Origin: Mobilicoccus massiliensis
GTDB taxonomy: Bacteria > Actinomycetota > Actinomycetes > Actinomycetales > Dermatophilaceae
Direction: 5' to 3'
Length of the DNA: 64,000 nucleotides
Assembly: GCF_000826525.2 (NCBI RefSeq)
Contig: NZ_LN651323.1
Coordinates: forward strand, 1-64,000
The notes under the pieces: model-generated
Seen by the model: only the letters and a program-made list of their open reading frames with translations
What the model was told of the DNA's origin: nothing
Databases searched by the model: none
Made by a program: the position numbers and the translations under genes
In this document: positions 20,315 through 28,727 of the stretch, piece by piece
How positions within the stretch are numbered: the stretch's first letter is position 1
Layout of the letters: each line of letters starts with the position of its first letter

Positions 20315-20483
20315 GCGTGATCCTCCACCTCATGCGCCGGCCCCGCGGCGCGAATCCTGCCGAGTTGCACCTGCACCGGCCCGTGGCGATGCGGGTGTGC
20401 CCAGTATGAGGCCCTACCCTGGAAGGCGGATCAGGCGAGGGGCCCGCAGCGTTCCGTCGCACGTCGAGATGCCAGGAGACCAC

Positions 20484-20738
20484 GTGTCAGCCAGCAAACG
20501 GCCGAAGAAGTCGGCGAAGACCGTCGACACCCAGGGAGCCACCGCGAGCGGCCCCAAACCCAACCCCTCGTGGTACGTGCCGCTCATGCTCGGCCTCATG
20601 ATCATCGGCCTCGTGTGGATCGTCGTCTTCTACCTCACCGCTGGCTCGTTCCCCGTCGAGGCCTGGGGAAACTGGAACCTCGCGGCCGGCTTCGGCCTCA
20701 TCATCGCCGGGTTCCTCATGACGACGAACTGGCGCTGA
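20484..20738 (+). CDS. crgA: CrgA, cell-division inhibitor/scaffold
   Basis: 84 residues from GTG 20484, preceded by AGGAG. A basic N-terminus (SASKRPKKSAK) is followed by two membrane helices separated by a short loop with GSFPVEAWGNWN, ending FLMTTNWR, the hallmark of CrgA. In Streptomyces it delays Z-ring formation; in mycobacteria it links FtsZ, FtsI and Wag31. A TACCCTGGAAG element about 65 bases upstream is shared with the fhaA leader and may be part of a promoter. Confidence 0.95.
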   Translation: MSASKRPKKSAKTVDTQGATASGPKPNPSWYVPLMLGLMIIGLVWIVVFYLTAGSFPVEAWGNWNLAAGFGLIIAGFLMTTNWR

Positions 20739-20759
20739 CCTCGACAAACGCGGCACTCC

Positions 20760-20820
20760 GAACGCTCGGACAGGCGGTTTCACCTCGCGCAACCTGGTGA
20801 AACCGCCTGTTCGAGCGTTC
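20760..20820. repeat. Long near-perfect hairpin with GGTGAAACCGCCTGT core
   Basis: Arms 20760-20784 and 20796-20820 pair over 25 bp with a single G-U position and an 11-base loop. The right arm contains GGTGAAACCGCCTGT, which recurs in the 42-bp tandem repeat at 50736-50860. It lies 20 bases after crgA and may terminate it, but it is much longer than the other terminators here. Confidence 0.7.
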
Positions 20821-20879
20821 TGTGTGTCGGCGGGGTGTGACGACGGTCGCGGTCCCGCGGGATCGGGCGATTCGGGCAG

Positions 20880-20900
20880 TTATCCACAGACTTATCCCCA
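20880..20900 (+). promoter_or_regulatory. Two DnaA-box-like sites
   Basis: TTATCCACA at 20880-20888 is a perfect consensus DnaA box, and TTATCCCCA at 20892-20900 differs by one base. A third, weaker match is on the other strand at about 20903-20911. They lie in the crgA-rhomboid gap in an origin-proximal gene neighbourhood. Confidence 0.55.
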
Positions 20901-20941
20901 CCTGGGGATGAATCACACGGGTGTAATCACCCTGATGTCGT

Positions 20942-21889
20942 TCAGGCCATGCCGATGGGCAGGGCCAGGATGTAGTCGAGTTCGCGCGCGTTCGCGCCGT
21001 ACTTGATCGCGGCGGCCGCCACGAGAACCGCTGCCTCCACGGCGAGTACGGGCCACGTCCACCGGCGACGGCCGGGAGCGGCGGTCGCGAAGAGCAGCGC
21101 GGCGGTGACGAGACCGACGACCGCGCCGCCGAGGTGGGCCTGCCAGGCGATGTTCGGATAGAAGAACGGCAGGGCGAGGTTGATCGCGAGCAGCACGACC
21201 ATGCCGCCGACCGACGATCCGACCCTCCGGAGCACGAGGAAGACGGCGGTGAACAGCCCGAACACGGCTCCGGAGGCGCCCACCATGCCTCCGAACCACG
21301 CCATTCTCGAGGCCTGGTCGCTGTAGTCGAGCGCCGGCAGCAGCAGCAGGTATCCGACCGATCCGCCCAAGGCACTCAGCAGGTACAACGCGACGAACCG
21401 GGCGCGGCCGAGGAACGGCTCGAGGAACTGCCCCATCGCGTACAGCGACATCATGTTGAAGAGCAGGTGGGAGATCGTGTCGGGGCTGTGGAGGAACGCC
21501 GCGGTGAGAAAGCGCCACGGCTGGACGTAACCGGCGACGGCCGAGAAGTCTCCGAGGTTCGTCACGGTGGGGTCGAACCGCTGGAGCGCGTAGACCAGGG
21601 TGCACAGACCCGCGATGACGAACGTGACGATCGGACGCGGCGCCGCCCCCTTCTCCGTCACCCCGTCCCCGCCCGAGACGACCGAGGCGTGGGATCCACC
21701 GTGGTCGCCGGAGCCCACGCAGTCGGGGCATTCGAACCCGTTCGCCCTGGGGTGCTGGCAATCAGGGCAGGCCGGCCGGCCGCAACCGACGCACCGCAGG
21801 TAGCTCACGCGCTCGGGATGCCGCGGGCACACCGGTCGCGGCGGCGGGTTCACGGGCTTGTCGAGGTCCACCCCACCAGTGTCGGTCAC
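20942..21889 (-). CDS. Rhomboid-family intramembrane serine protease with zinc-ribbon-like N-terminus
   Basis: 315 residues from GTG 21889 (upstream codons are basic and unlike the family). The N-terminus carries paired cysteines (CPRHPERVSYLRCVGCGRP, then CPDCQ and CPDC), likely a zinc-binding module. Six to seven membrane helices follow, with HLLFNMMSLY, the catalytic Ser in GASGAVFG and the catalytic His in QAHLGGAVVG. It cleaves membrane proteins within the bilayer; the substrate is unknown. The position between crgA and the cyclophilin is conserved in actinomycetes. Confidence 0.92.
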   Translation of the reverse strand: MTDTGGVDLDKPVNPPPRPVCPRHPERVSYLRCVGCGRPACPDCQHPRANGFECPDCVGSGDHGGSHASVVSGGDGVTEKGAAPRPIVTFVIAGLCTLVYALQRFDPTVTNLGDFSAVAGYVQPWRFLTAAFLHSPDTISHLLFNMMSLYAMGQFLEPFLGRARFVALYLLSALGGSVGYLLLLPALDYSDQASRMAWFGGMVGASGAVFGLFTAVFLVLRRVGSSVGGMVVLLAINLALPFFYPNIAWQAHLGGAVVGLVTAALLFATAAPGRRRWTWPVLAVEAAVLVAAAAIKYGANARELDYILALPIGMA

Positions 21890-22039
21890 CGCGCGCGAAC
21901 CGCTCGGCCGCGGTCGTCCTTCGTGTCCCGGCAGGCGGCGCCCACGGCAACGGCCCGCCGGTGGGTACCCGGCGGGCCGTCTTTTCACGTGTCCGTTCCC
22001 GGCCTGCGCAGGTCGGAGCCCGCAGCGGCCGGAGTCACC

Positions 22040-22558
22040 TCACTGCTGGACGGTGACCTTCTCGATGACGACGTCCTCGAGCGGGCGGTCCATGCGGTCG
22101 GTGGGGACGTTGGCGATGGCGTCGACGACCTCGCGGCTCGGGCCGTCGGCCACCTCACCGAAGATCGTGTGCTTGCCCTGCAGGTGCGGGGTCGGCGCCA
22201 CGGTGATGAAGAACTGCGATCCGTTGGTGCCGCGGCCGCCGCGCTTGCCGGCGTTGGCCATGGCGAGCAGGTAGGGCTTGGAGTAGTCGAGATCGGGTGA
22301 GATCTCGTCGTCGAACTGGTACCCCGGCCCGCCGATGCCCTGGCCTAGGGGGCAGCCGCCCTGGACCATGAAGCCCGAGATGACCCGGTGGAAGATGAGC
22401 CCGTCGTAGAACGGGGTGGGGTTGGTGCGACCCGCGTCGTCCTTGTACTCCTTCTCGCCCGTGGCCAGACCGACGAAGCTGTCGACGGTCTTGGGTGCCT
22501 GGTCGGGGAAGAGCTTGACGTTGATGTCGCCCTTGTTCGTGTGCAGCGTCACGTTCAT
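22040..22558 (-). CDS. ppiA: Cyclophilin-type peptidyl-prolyl isomerase
   Basis: 172 residues. The cyclophilin core includes FYDGLIFHRVISGFMVQGG, RGTNGSQFFITVAPTPHL and KHTIFGEV, with the catalytic Arg in FHRV and the Phe/Gln of QFFI. It speeds cis-trans isomerisation of prolyl bonds in the cytosol. ATG 22558 was preferred over ATG 22567 because the GAGG motif lies at a workable distance only from the former. It is oriented with the rhomboid gene. Confidence 0.93.
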   Translation of the reverse strand: MNVTLHTNKGDINVKLFPDQAPKTVDSFVGLATGEKEYKDDAGRTNPTPFYDGLIFHRVISGFMVQGGCPLGQGIGGPGYQFDDEISPDLDYSKPYLLAMANAGKRGGRGTNGSQFFITVAPTPHLQGKHTIFGEVADGPSREVVDAIANVPTDRMDRPLEDVVIEKVTVQQ

Positions 22559-22741
22559 GGCGCCCATCCTCGCAGACGGCGCGATCTTCACCCGGGAGCG
22601 GTTCGGGCCGCGGGCCTCCTCTCGCCAGGCCGGGCGGAGTGAGCCCGGTTCTCGACCCGGATCGGGCGTCCCGTTGGGCACGACGGGTCGTGACGAGGCA
22701 GGATGGGTACCGGACCGGAATTCACGCCAAGGAGGATCCAC

Positions 22742-23410
22742 GTGTTCCAGCGCAAGAAGAAGAAGATCGAGGTGCCGACCATCGAGACGCGCACCGTGAC
22801 CGTGCCGACGGCGCAGGGCCTCAAGGACATGATCGCCCCGGCCGTGGCCTCCGCTGCCGCCACCGCCAAGGGATACACCCAGGAGGCCGCTCACCAGGCC
22901 GAGGGGTACCTCGAGCAGGTCAAGCCGTACCTCGAGCAGGCCGAGAAGAAGGCCGGCAAGGTCGCGTCGCAGGCCAAGGACAAGGCGAGCGACAACCCGA
23001 AGCTGGCCGAGTTCCTCGCCTCGGGTGCGGCCGCCCGCGAGGTCGCCTCGCAGCGCAGTCGTGACGCCGCCCTCGTGCTCAAGGGTGAGGCCAAGGCCAA
23101 GCCGATCAAGAAGCACGGCTTCGCCAAGTTCATCCTCAACCTCGGCGTGCTCGCGGCCCTCGGTGCCGTGGCGGCCGTCGTGGTGCAGCGGCTGCAGCAG
23201 CCCAAGGACGACCCGTGGGCGCGCCCGCTGACCGACCCGTACGTCGCGCCGCCCGCCGGGCGTGACGCCACGGTCGCCGCCGGTGAGGGTGCCGCGGTCT
23301 CCGAGGTCGACGGCGACCGTCAGGTCTCCGAGGCCGGCGACCAGGCCGCCGACGCCGAGATCATCCCGGTTGAGGGCCAGGTGCCCACGCAGGGCGAGAA
23401 CCGCGCCTGA
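22742..23410 (+). CDS. Hypothetical membrane-anchored protein with Ala/Lys-rich helical domain
   Basis: 222 residues from GTG 22742, preceded by AAGGAGG. The N-terminal 120 residues are Lys-, Ala- and Glu-rich and probably form long amphipathic helices (VKPYLEQAEKKAGKVASQAK). One membrane helix follows at about 126-148 (FILNLGVLAALGAVAAVVV), then an acidic tail of about 75 residues. No family recognised with certainty; similar proteins occur at this position in other actinomycetes. It is divergent from ppiA and ends at a strong terminator. Confidence 0.7.
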   Translation: MFQRKKKKIEVPTIETRTVTVPTAQGLKDMIAPAVASAAATAKGYTQEAAHQAEGYLEQVKPYLEQAEKKAGKVASQAKDKASDNPKLAEFLASGAAAREVASQRSRDAALVLKGEAKAKPIKKHGFAKFILNLGVLAALGAVAAVVVQRLQQPKDDPWARPLTDPYVAPPAGRDATVAAGEGAAVSEVDGDRQVSEAGDQAADAEIIPVEGQVPTQGENRA

Positions 23411-23431
23411 TCGACGGTCCTCTCGTACGTG

Positions 23432-23468
23432 GACGACCCCGCCGCCCGTTTCGGGCGGCGGGGTCGTC
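23432..23468. terminator. Bidirectional terminator with TTT loop
   Basis: Arms 23432-23448 and 23452-23468 form a perfect 17-bp stem closed by three T. It lies between the convergent hypothetical gene and the GntR gene and separates the conserved block from the inositol regulon. Confidence 0.85.
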
Positions 23469-23503
23469 TCATCGATGCGCCGGTTCGGCGGGGAGGTTCG
23501 CGC

Positions 23504-24244
23504 CTACCGCTCGTACACCGTGATGTCGAAGGCGTACTGGTCGGCGCGGTAGCAGTGGTCGCCGAACTCGACGGCCACCCCGGCGGCGTCGTACGCCTTG
23601 CGGGTCATCGTGAGCAACGGGTCGGACTTGCCGAGCTCGAGGAGCCGGCGTTCGCGCGCGTCGGTGCCTCGTGCGCCGATGGTCTGGTGGGCGACGACGG
23701 GCTGGCGTCCGCGGGCCCGCAGCAGGGCGTACAGACCGTCGCGAGTGAGATCCTCGGCCGTGATGTCGGCGTATTCGGGGGCGAGCCAGTTGCGCAGGAT
23801 GGCAAGGGGCCCGTTGTCGGCCGAACGCAACCGTTCGATGTAGACCAGCGGCGCGTCGTGCGGCTGGCCGAGGGCCTCGGCGGCCTGCTCGTCGATCGCG
23901 TCGGTGCGCAGTTCGAGCACCTCGGTGGAGGGGGTGCGGCCGCTGCGGACGAGGTCCTCGTACAGGCTTGTGAGCTCGTCACGGCGGTGGACGACCTGGT
24001 TGGCGACCGTCGTGCCCACGCCGCGGCGTCGGATCAACAGGCCGCGGGAGACGAGTTCGGAGATCGCTCGGCGTACCGTCGGCCGGCTGAGCTGCAGGCG
24101 TTCGGCGAGCGCCAGCTCGTTCTCGAACGGATCGCCCGGTTTGAGCGTTCCGTCCTCCACCATCGCGGTCAGCTGCTCGGCCAGCTGGTGGTAGAGCGGG
24201 ACGGGGCTGGACCGGTCGATGACGACGGGAAGCTCGACAACCAT
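23504..24244 (-). CDS. iolR: GntR/HutC-family repressor, likely IolR
   Basis: 246 residues. The N-terminal winged helix (about 15-80) includes PLYHQLAEQLTAMVEDG and LSRPTVRRAISELVSRGLL. A C-terminal UTRA effector domain follows (about 95-240, ending GDHCYRADQYAFDITVYER). It is divergent from iolC, and a 14-bp palindrome in the shared gap recurs seven more times across the cluster, as expected for the operator of a local repressor. In Corynebacterium glutamicum the GntR-type IolR represses the inositol genes. The inducer is probably an inositol breakdown intermediate. The assignment is by family and context. Confidence 0.85.
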   Translation of the reverse strand: MVVELPVVIDRSSPVPLYHQLAEQLTAMVEDGTLKPGDPFENELALAERLQLSRPTVRRAISELVSRGLLIRRRGVGTTVANQVVHRRDELTSLYEDLVRSGRTPSTEVLELRTDAIDEQAAEALGQPHDAPLVYIERLRSADNGPLAILRNWLAPEYADITAEDLTRDGLYALLRARGRQPVVAHQTIGARGTDARERRLLELGKSDPLLTMTRKAYDAAGVAVEFGDHCYRADQYAFDITVYER

Positions 24245-24298
24245 GTCAAGAGGTTAGCCCAGCTTGCCATTGTTCTTGGGATTCCCGAGTCAGGTCCA

Positions 24299-24312
24299 TT
24301 TGTAAAGACAAA
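24299..24312. promoter_or_regulatory. Predicted IolR operator 1 (iolR/iolC)
   Basis: TTTGT-AAAG-ACAAA, a perfect inverted repeat in the divergent iolR-iolC gap. TTGACA follows at 24316-24321, so a bound repressor would cover the iolC promoter and also control iolR. Confidence 0.7.
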
Positions 24313-24378
24313 CTCTTGACAGGTGTGGGCGGGTGTACCAGGGTGGGGCCACAGCCCATCGAAGCGCGAAGGAGCGTC

Positions 24379-25326
24379 ATGGCCCTCGATCTCGTCGCCA
24401 TCGGGCGGATCGGTGTCGACATCTACCCCCTGCAGACCGGCGTCGGCCTCGAGGACGTCGAGTCGTTCGGCAAGTTCCTCGGCGGCAGCGCGACCAACGT
24501 CACCGTTGCGGGCGCGCGCTACGGCCGCTCGACGGCGATCATCTCTCGTACCGGCGACGACCCTTTCGGCCGCTTCGTCCACCGCGCCCTGCAGGAGTTC
24601 GGCGTCGACGACTCCCACGTGCGGCCCGTGCCCGGCCTGCCCACGCCGGTGACCTTCTGCGAGATCTTTCCCCCCGACGACTTTCCTCTGTACTTCTACC
24701 GCTACCCCACGGCACCCGACCTCATGATCGAGCCGGACGAGATCCCCGCCGACGTCGTGCGCGACGCCCGCATCTTCTGGTCGACCGTGACCGGCCTCTC
24801 GGAGGAGCCCAGCCGATCGGCCCACCGGCGTGCGTGGGAGATCCGCGGTCGGCGGCAGCACACGATCATCGACCTCGACTACCGGCCCATGTTCTGGGGT
24901 TCGGAGGCCGAGACCACCGCGGTCGTACAGGAGTCGTTGCAGCACTGCACGATCGCCGTCGGCAACGCCGAGGAGTGCCGTGTCGCGGTCGGCGAGTCCG
25001 ACCCGCACCGCGCTGCGAGCGCGTTGCTCGACCACGGCATCGAGATCGCCGTGGTCAAGCAGGGGCCGAAGGGCGTCCTCGTCGCGACCCCCGACGAGCG
25101 GGCGGAGATTCCGCCCATCACCGTCGACGTCGTCAACGGTCTCGGAGCGGGTGACGCGTTCGGCGGGGCCCTCTGCCACGGGCTGCTCTCCGGCTGGGAC
25201 ATCGAGCGCACCGTGCGGTTCGCCAACGCCGCCGGCGCCCTCGTGTGCGCGCGGCTCGAATGCTCCTCGGCCATGCCGACGCAGGACGAGGTCGAGGACC
25301 TCCTCCGCAGTGTGGAGGGTGCGTGA
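24379..25326 (+). CDS. iolC: 5-dehydro-2-deoxygluconokinase
   Basis: 315 residues from ATG 24379 with GAAGGAG upstream. A PfkB-family kinase: the N-terminal FLGGSATNVTVAGARYG binds sugar, and the C-terminal VVNGLGAGDAFGGAL holds the catalytic base D259. It phosphorylates 5-dehydro-2-deoxy-D-gluconate at O6 with ATP, the step before aldol cleavage in inositol breakdown. It is first in the iolC-aldolase-iolB-mmsA operon, and its stop overlaps the next start (TGATG). Confidence 0.93.
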   Translation: MALDLVAIGRIGVDIYPLQTGVGLEDVESFGKFLGGSATNVTVAGARYGRSTAIISRTGDDPFGRFVHRALQEFGVDDSHVRPVPGLPTPVTFCEIFPPDDFPLYFYRYPTAPDLMIEPDEIPADVVRDARIFWSTVTGLSEEPSRSAHRRAWEIRGRRQHTIIDLDYRPMFWGSEAETTAVVQESLQHCTIAVGNAEECRVAVGESDPHRAASALLDHGIEIAVVKQGPKGVLVATPDERAEIPPITVDVVNGLGAGDAFGGALCHGLLSGWDIERTVRFANAAGALVCARLECSSAMPTQDEVEDLLRSVEGA

Positions 25327-26261
25327 TGACCGCGCCGGAGATGACGACCACCGCCCCCCGCCTCGGCGCCCACGACGCCGGCATCGACACGGGTGCCCTC
25401 ACCCGAACGCGTCTGGCCCACCCTGAGCAGATCGCCGAGGCGTGGGCGAAGCGCCGCCGGCGTCACCTCGGGCCGGGCGTCGACCGGCTGCTGCTCGTGG
25501 CCGCCGACCACCCCGCGCGGGGTGCGCTCGGGGTGCGCGACGAGCCGATGGCGATGGCCTCGCGCCACGACCTGCTGCATCGGCTCGCGACCGCGCTGTC
25601 GCGGCCGGGTGTCGACGGCGTCCTCGGCACGCCCGACATCCTCGAGGACCTGCTGCTGCTCGGGCTGCTCGAGGACAAGATCGTCGTCGGGTCGATGAAC
25701 CGCGGCGGCCTCGCGGGTGCCGTCTTCGAGCTCGACGACCGCTTCACCGGGTACGACGCCCCCGCGCTCGCCCAGGCGGGCATCGACGGTGGCAAGATGC
25801 TCTGCCGCATCGCGCTCGACGACCCCGGCACGGCGTCGACGATGGTCGCCTGCGCGCAGGCCGTCTCCGACCTCGCGCGACACCGGCTCATGGCGATGGT
25901 CGAGCCGTTCTGGTCGCGCCGCGACGCCGCGGGACGAGTGGGCAACCTGCTCGACCCCGACTCGGTGATCCGGTCGATTCAGGTGGCCTCGGGCCTCGGC
26001 ACGACGAGCGCCTACACGTGGCTCAAGCTGCCGGTCGTCGAGGACATGCCGCGGGTGCTCGACGCGACGACGCTGCCGACGTTGCTGCTCGGTGGAGACC
26101 CCCGCGAGGATCCCGATGTCGTGTTCGGTCGCTGGAACGACGCGCTCATGCACCCGGTCGCCCGGGGTCTCGTCGTGGGCCGCACCCTGCTCTACCCGCC
26201 CGACGGTCGCGTCGCCGACGCGGTCGACGTGGCCGCCTCCCTCGTTCACCCCGGAAAGTGA
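25326..26261 (+). CDS. Cgl0158-type (beta/alpha)8-barrel aldolase, likely acting on the IolC product
   Basis: 311 residues. It resembles the Cgl0158 family, DeoC/LacD-like class I aldolases encoded with inositol genes in corynebacteria and other actinomycetes. LLLVAADHPARGALGV and VVGSMNRGGLAGAVFELDD lie in the barrel, and Lys residues in GGKMLCRIAL and TWLKLP are candidates for the Schiff base. It probably splits 6-phospho-5-dehydro-2-deoxygluconate into dihydroxyacetone phosphate and malonate semialdehyde, taking the place of the class II enzyme IolJ, which is absent here. The start overlaps the iolC stop. Confidence 0.82.
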   Translation: MTAPEMTTTAPRLGAHDAGIDTGALTRTRLAHPEQIAEAWAKRRRRHLGPGVDRLLLVAADHPARGALGVRDEPMAMASRHDLLHRLATALSRPGVDGVLGTPDILEDLLLLGLLEDKIVVGSMNRGGLAGAVFELDDRFTGYDAPALAQAGIDGGKMLCRIALDDPGTASTMVACAQAVSDLARHRLMAMVEPFWSRRDAAGRVGNLLDPDSVIRSIQVASGLGTTSAYTWLKLPVVEDMPRVLDATTLPTLLLGGDPREDPDVVFGRWNDALMHPVARGLVVGRTLLYPPDGRVADAVDVAASLVHPGK

Positions 26262-26269
26262 GGAACCCG

Positions 26270-27166
26270 ATGTCCGACTGGTTCAAGCCTCGCGGCACCA
26301 CCGCCGCCGAGGGGTTCGACGTCACCGTGATCCGGCCCGGCGACCCGGGCTGGGCGCACACCGGCCTGCTCGTCGCCGATCTCGCCGACGGTGAGTCGCG
26401 CACGGTGAGCACCGGCGAGTGCGAGTACATCGTGCTGCCGCTCTCCGGCGCCGCCCGCGTCTCGGTCACGGCCGAGGGGTACACGCAGGAGTTCGAGCTC
26501 GCCGGTCGCAAGGACGTCTTCAGCGGACCGACGGACCTCGTCTACGTGCCGCGTGACGCCGAGGTGACCGTCACCTCCGTCGGCGGTGGTCGGTACGCGT
26601 GGCCGTCGGCAACCGCCCGCTCGGCCTTTCCCGTGGCCAAGATCGAGGCGAAGGACGTGCCGGTCGAGCTGCGCGGTGCGGGCCAGGCCAGCCGACAGGT
26701 GCAGAACTTCGGCACCCCTGGCACTCTCGAGGCCGACTCGATCATCGCGTGCGAGGTCATCACGCCCGCCGGCAACTGGAGCTCCTACCCGCCGCACAAG
26801 CACGACGAGGAGCGCCCGGGCGAGGAGTCGAGCCTCGAGGAGATCTACTACTTCGAGATGCGCGCGGAGGACGGCGCGCCGGAGGGCGCCGACCCCATGG
26901 GCTACCAGCGGGTGTACGGCACCGACGACCGGCCGATCGACGTGCTCGCCGAGGTGCGCAGCGGCGACACGGTCCTCGTGCCGCACGGCTGGCACGGTCC
27001 GGCGATGGCCCCCACCGGCTACGACATGTACTACCTCAACGTCATGGCCGGCCCCGGCGAGGAGCGCGTCTGGCTCATCTGCGACGACCCCGCCCACGGC
27101 TGGGTGCGTGACGCCTGGCCGGGTCAGGACGTCGACCCGCGCCTGCCCCTGCACGAGAAGTCCTGA
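26270..27166 (+). CDS. iolB: 5-deoxy-glucuronate isomerase
   Basis: 298 residues from ATG 26270, eight bases after the aldolase. A bicupin: the second cupin has the metal-binding pair H176 and H178 in SYPPHKHDEERPGEE, with the acidic residue in SLEEIYYFEM and a distal His in VPHGWHGPA. It converts 5-deoxy-glucuronate, made by IolD, to 5-dehydro-2-deoxygluconate, the substrate of IolC. Length and motifs fit IolB. Confidence 0.95.
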   Translation: MSDWFKPRGTTAAEGFDVTVIRPGDPGWAHTGLLVADLADGESRTVSTGECEYIVLPLSGAARVSVTAEGYTQEFELAGRKDVFSGPTDLVYVPRDAEVTVTSVGGGRYAWPSATARSAFPVAKIEAKDVPVELRGAGQASRQVQNFGTPGTLEADSIIACEVITPAGNWSSYPPHKHDEERPGEESSLEEIYYFEMRAEDGAPEGADPMGYQRVYGTDDRPIDVLAEVRSGDTVLVPHGWHGPAMAPTGYDMYYLNVMAGPGEERVWLICDDPAHGWVRDAWPGQDVDPRLPLHEKS

Positions 27167-27224
27167 CCCCGTACGACTCTCATCTCCCTGCCCACGTTCG
27201 CGAACCGACACGAAGGATTCATCC

Positions 27225-28727
27225 ATGAGCCCGTCCCGTATCACTCACCTCATCGGCCACTCCTCCTGGGAGGGCACGGCCGAGCGCACCTCCGAGGTGT
27301 TCAACCCCGCCACCGGTGAGGTCACCGGCACCCTCGACCTGGCGAGCCGCGCGCTCGTCGACGAGGTCGTCGCCAAGGCCGACGAGGCCGCGAAGGTGTG
27401 GGGTCGTACCTCGATCGCCAAGCGCACGCGTGTGCTGTTCGCGTTCCGCCAGCTGCTCGACGAGCGCAAGGGCGAGATCGCCAAGACGATCGTCGCCGAG
27501 CACGGCAAGACGTACCCGGACGCGGTCGGTGAGATCAACCGCGGCCTGGAGGTCGTCGAGTTCGCCTGCGGCATCGGCCAGATCCTCAAGGGTGGGTACA
27601 ACGAGAACGTGTCGACCAACGTCGACGCCTACTCGATCCTGCAGCCGTTGGGCGTCGTGGGTGTCATCTCGCCGTTCAACTTCCCGGCGATGGTGCCGCT
27701 GTGGTTCGTGCCGGTGGCGATCGCTGCGGGCAACGCCGTGGTCATCAAGCCCAGCGAGAAGGACCCGAGCGCCGTCAACCTCATCGCCGACCTGTGGCGT
27801 GAGGCCGGCCTGCCCGACGGCGTGATGAACGTCGTGCACGGCGACAAGGAGGCCGTCGACGCGCTGCTGGAGAACCCGACGGTGAAGTCGATCTCGTTCG
27901 TCGGCTCGACCCCGATCGCGCAGTACGTGTACGAGACGGGCACGAAGAACGGCAAGCGCGTCCAGGCTCTCGGCGGCGCGAAGAACCACATGCTCGTGCT
28001 GCCCGACGCCGACCTGGACCTCGCCGCCGACGCCGCGGTCAACGCCGGGTACGGCGCCGCCGGCGAGCGGTGCATGGCGATCTCGGTGCTGCTCGCGGTC
28101 GACACGATCGCCGACGAGCTCGTCGCGAAGATCAAGGAGCGCACCGCGACCCTCACCACCGGCGAGGGCAACGGCGAGGGCGTCGACATGGGCCCGCTCG
28201 TCACCGGCGCGCACCGTGACAAGGTCAAGGGCTACATCGACGCCGGCGAATCCGAGGGCGCGACGCTGGTCATCGACGGCCGCGAGGGCGAGTGGCAGGG
28301 CGGCAGCAAGGACGGGTTCTTCCTGCTGCCCACGCTGTTCGACGACGTCAAGCCCGAGATGTCGATCTACACCGACGAGATCTTCGGACCCGTTCTGTCG
28401 GTGGTGCGCGTGCACAGCTTCGACGAGGGGCTGCAGCTCATCAACGACAACCCGTTCGGCAACGGCGTCACGATCTTCACCAACGACGGTGGCGCCGCCC
28501 GGCGCTTCCAGACCGAGGTGCAGGTCGGCATGGTCGGCATCAACGTGCCGATCCCGACCCCGATGTCGTACCACTCCTTCGGCGGCTGGAAGAACTCCCT
28601 GTTCGGCGACACCCACGCCCACGGCATGGAAGGCGTGCACTTCTTCACGAAGACCAAGGCCGTGACCCAGCGCTGGCTCGACCCGAGCCACGGGGGCCTC
28701 AACCTCGGCTTCCCACAGAACGACTGA
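27225..28727 (+). CDS. mmsA: CoA-acylating (methyl)malonate-semialdehyde dehydrogenase
   Basis: 500 residues. An aldehyde dehydrogenase of the MmsA/IolA class: ISPFNFPAMVPLWFVPVAIA, IKPSEKDPS, the Arg-containing GERCMAIS with catalytic C283, and EIFGPVLSVVR. It turns malonate semialdehyde from the aldolase into acetyl-CoA and CO2 using NAD and CoA, the last step of the inositol route. It is 58 bases downstream of iolB with its own ribosome site (GAAGGA). Its last 14 bases are the start of an 84-bp tandem repeat. Confidence 0.95.
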   Translation: MSPSRITHLIGHSSWEGTAERTSEVFNPATGEVTGTLDLASRALVDEVVAKADEAAKVWGRTSIAKRTRVLFAFRQLLDERKGEIAKTIVAEHGKTYPDAVGEINRGLEVVEFACGIGQILKGGYNENVSTNVDAYSILQPLGVVGVISPFNFPAMVPLWFVPVAIAAGNAVVIKPSEKDPSAVNLIADLWREAGLPDGVMNVVHGDKEAVDALLENPTVKSISFVGSTPIAQYVYETGTKNGKRVQALGGAKNHMLVLPDADLDLAADAAVNAGYGAAGERCMAISVLLAVDTIADELVAKIKERTATLTTGEGNGEGVDMGPLVTGAHRDKVKGYIDAGESEGATLVIDGREGEWQGGSKDGFFLLPTLFDDVKPEMSIYTDEIFGPVLSVVRVHSFDEGLQLINDNPFGNGVTIFTNDGGAARRFQTEVQVGMVGINVPIPTPMSYHSFGGWKNSLFGDTHAHGMEGVHFFTKTKAVTQRWLDPSHGGLNLGFPQND

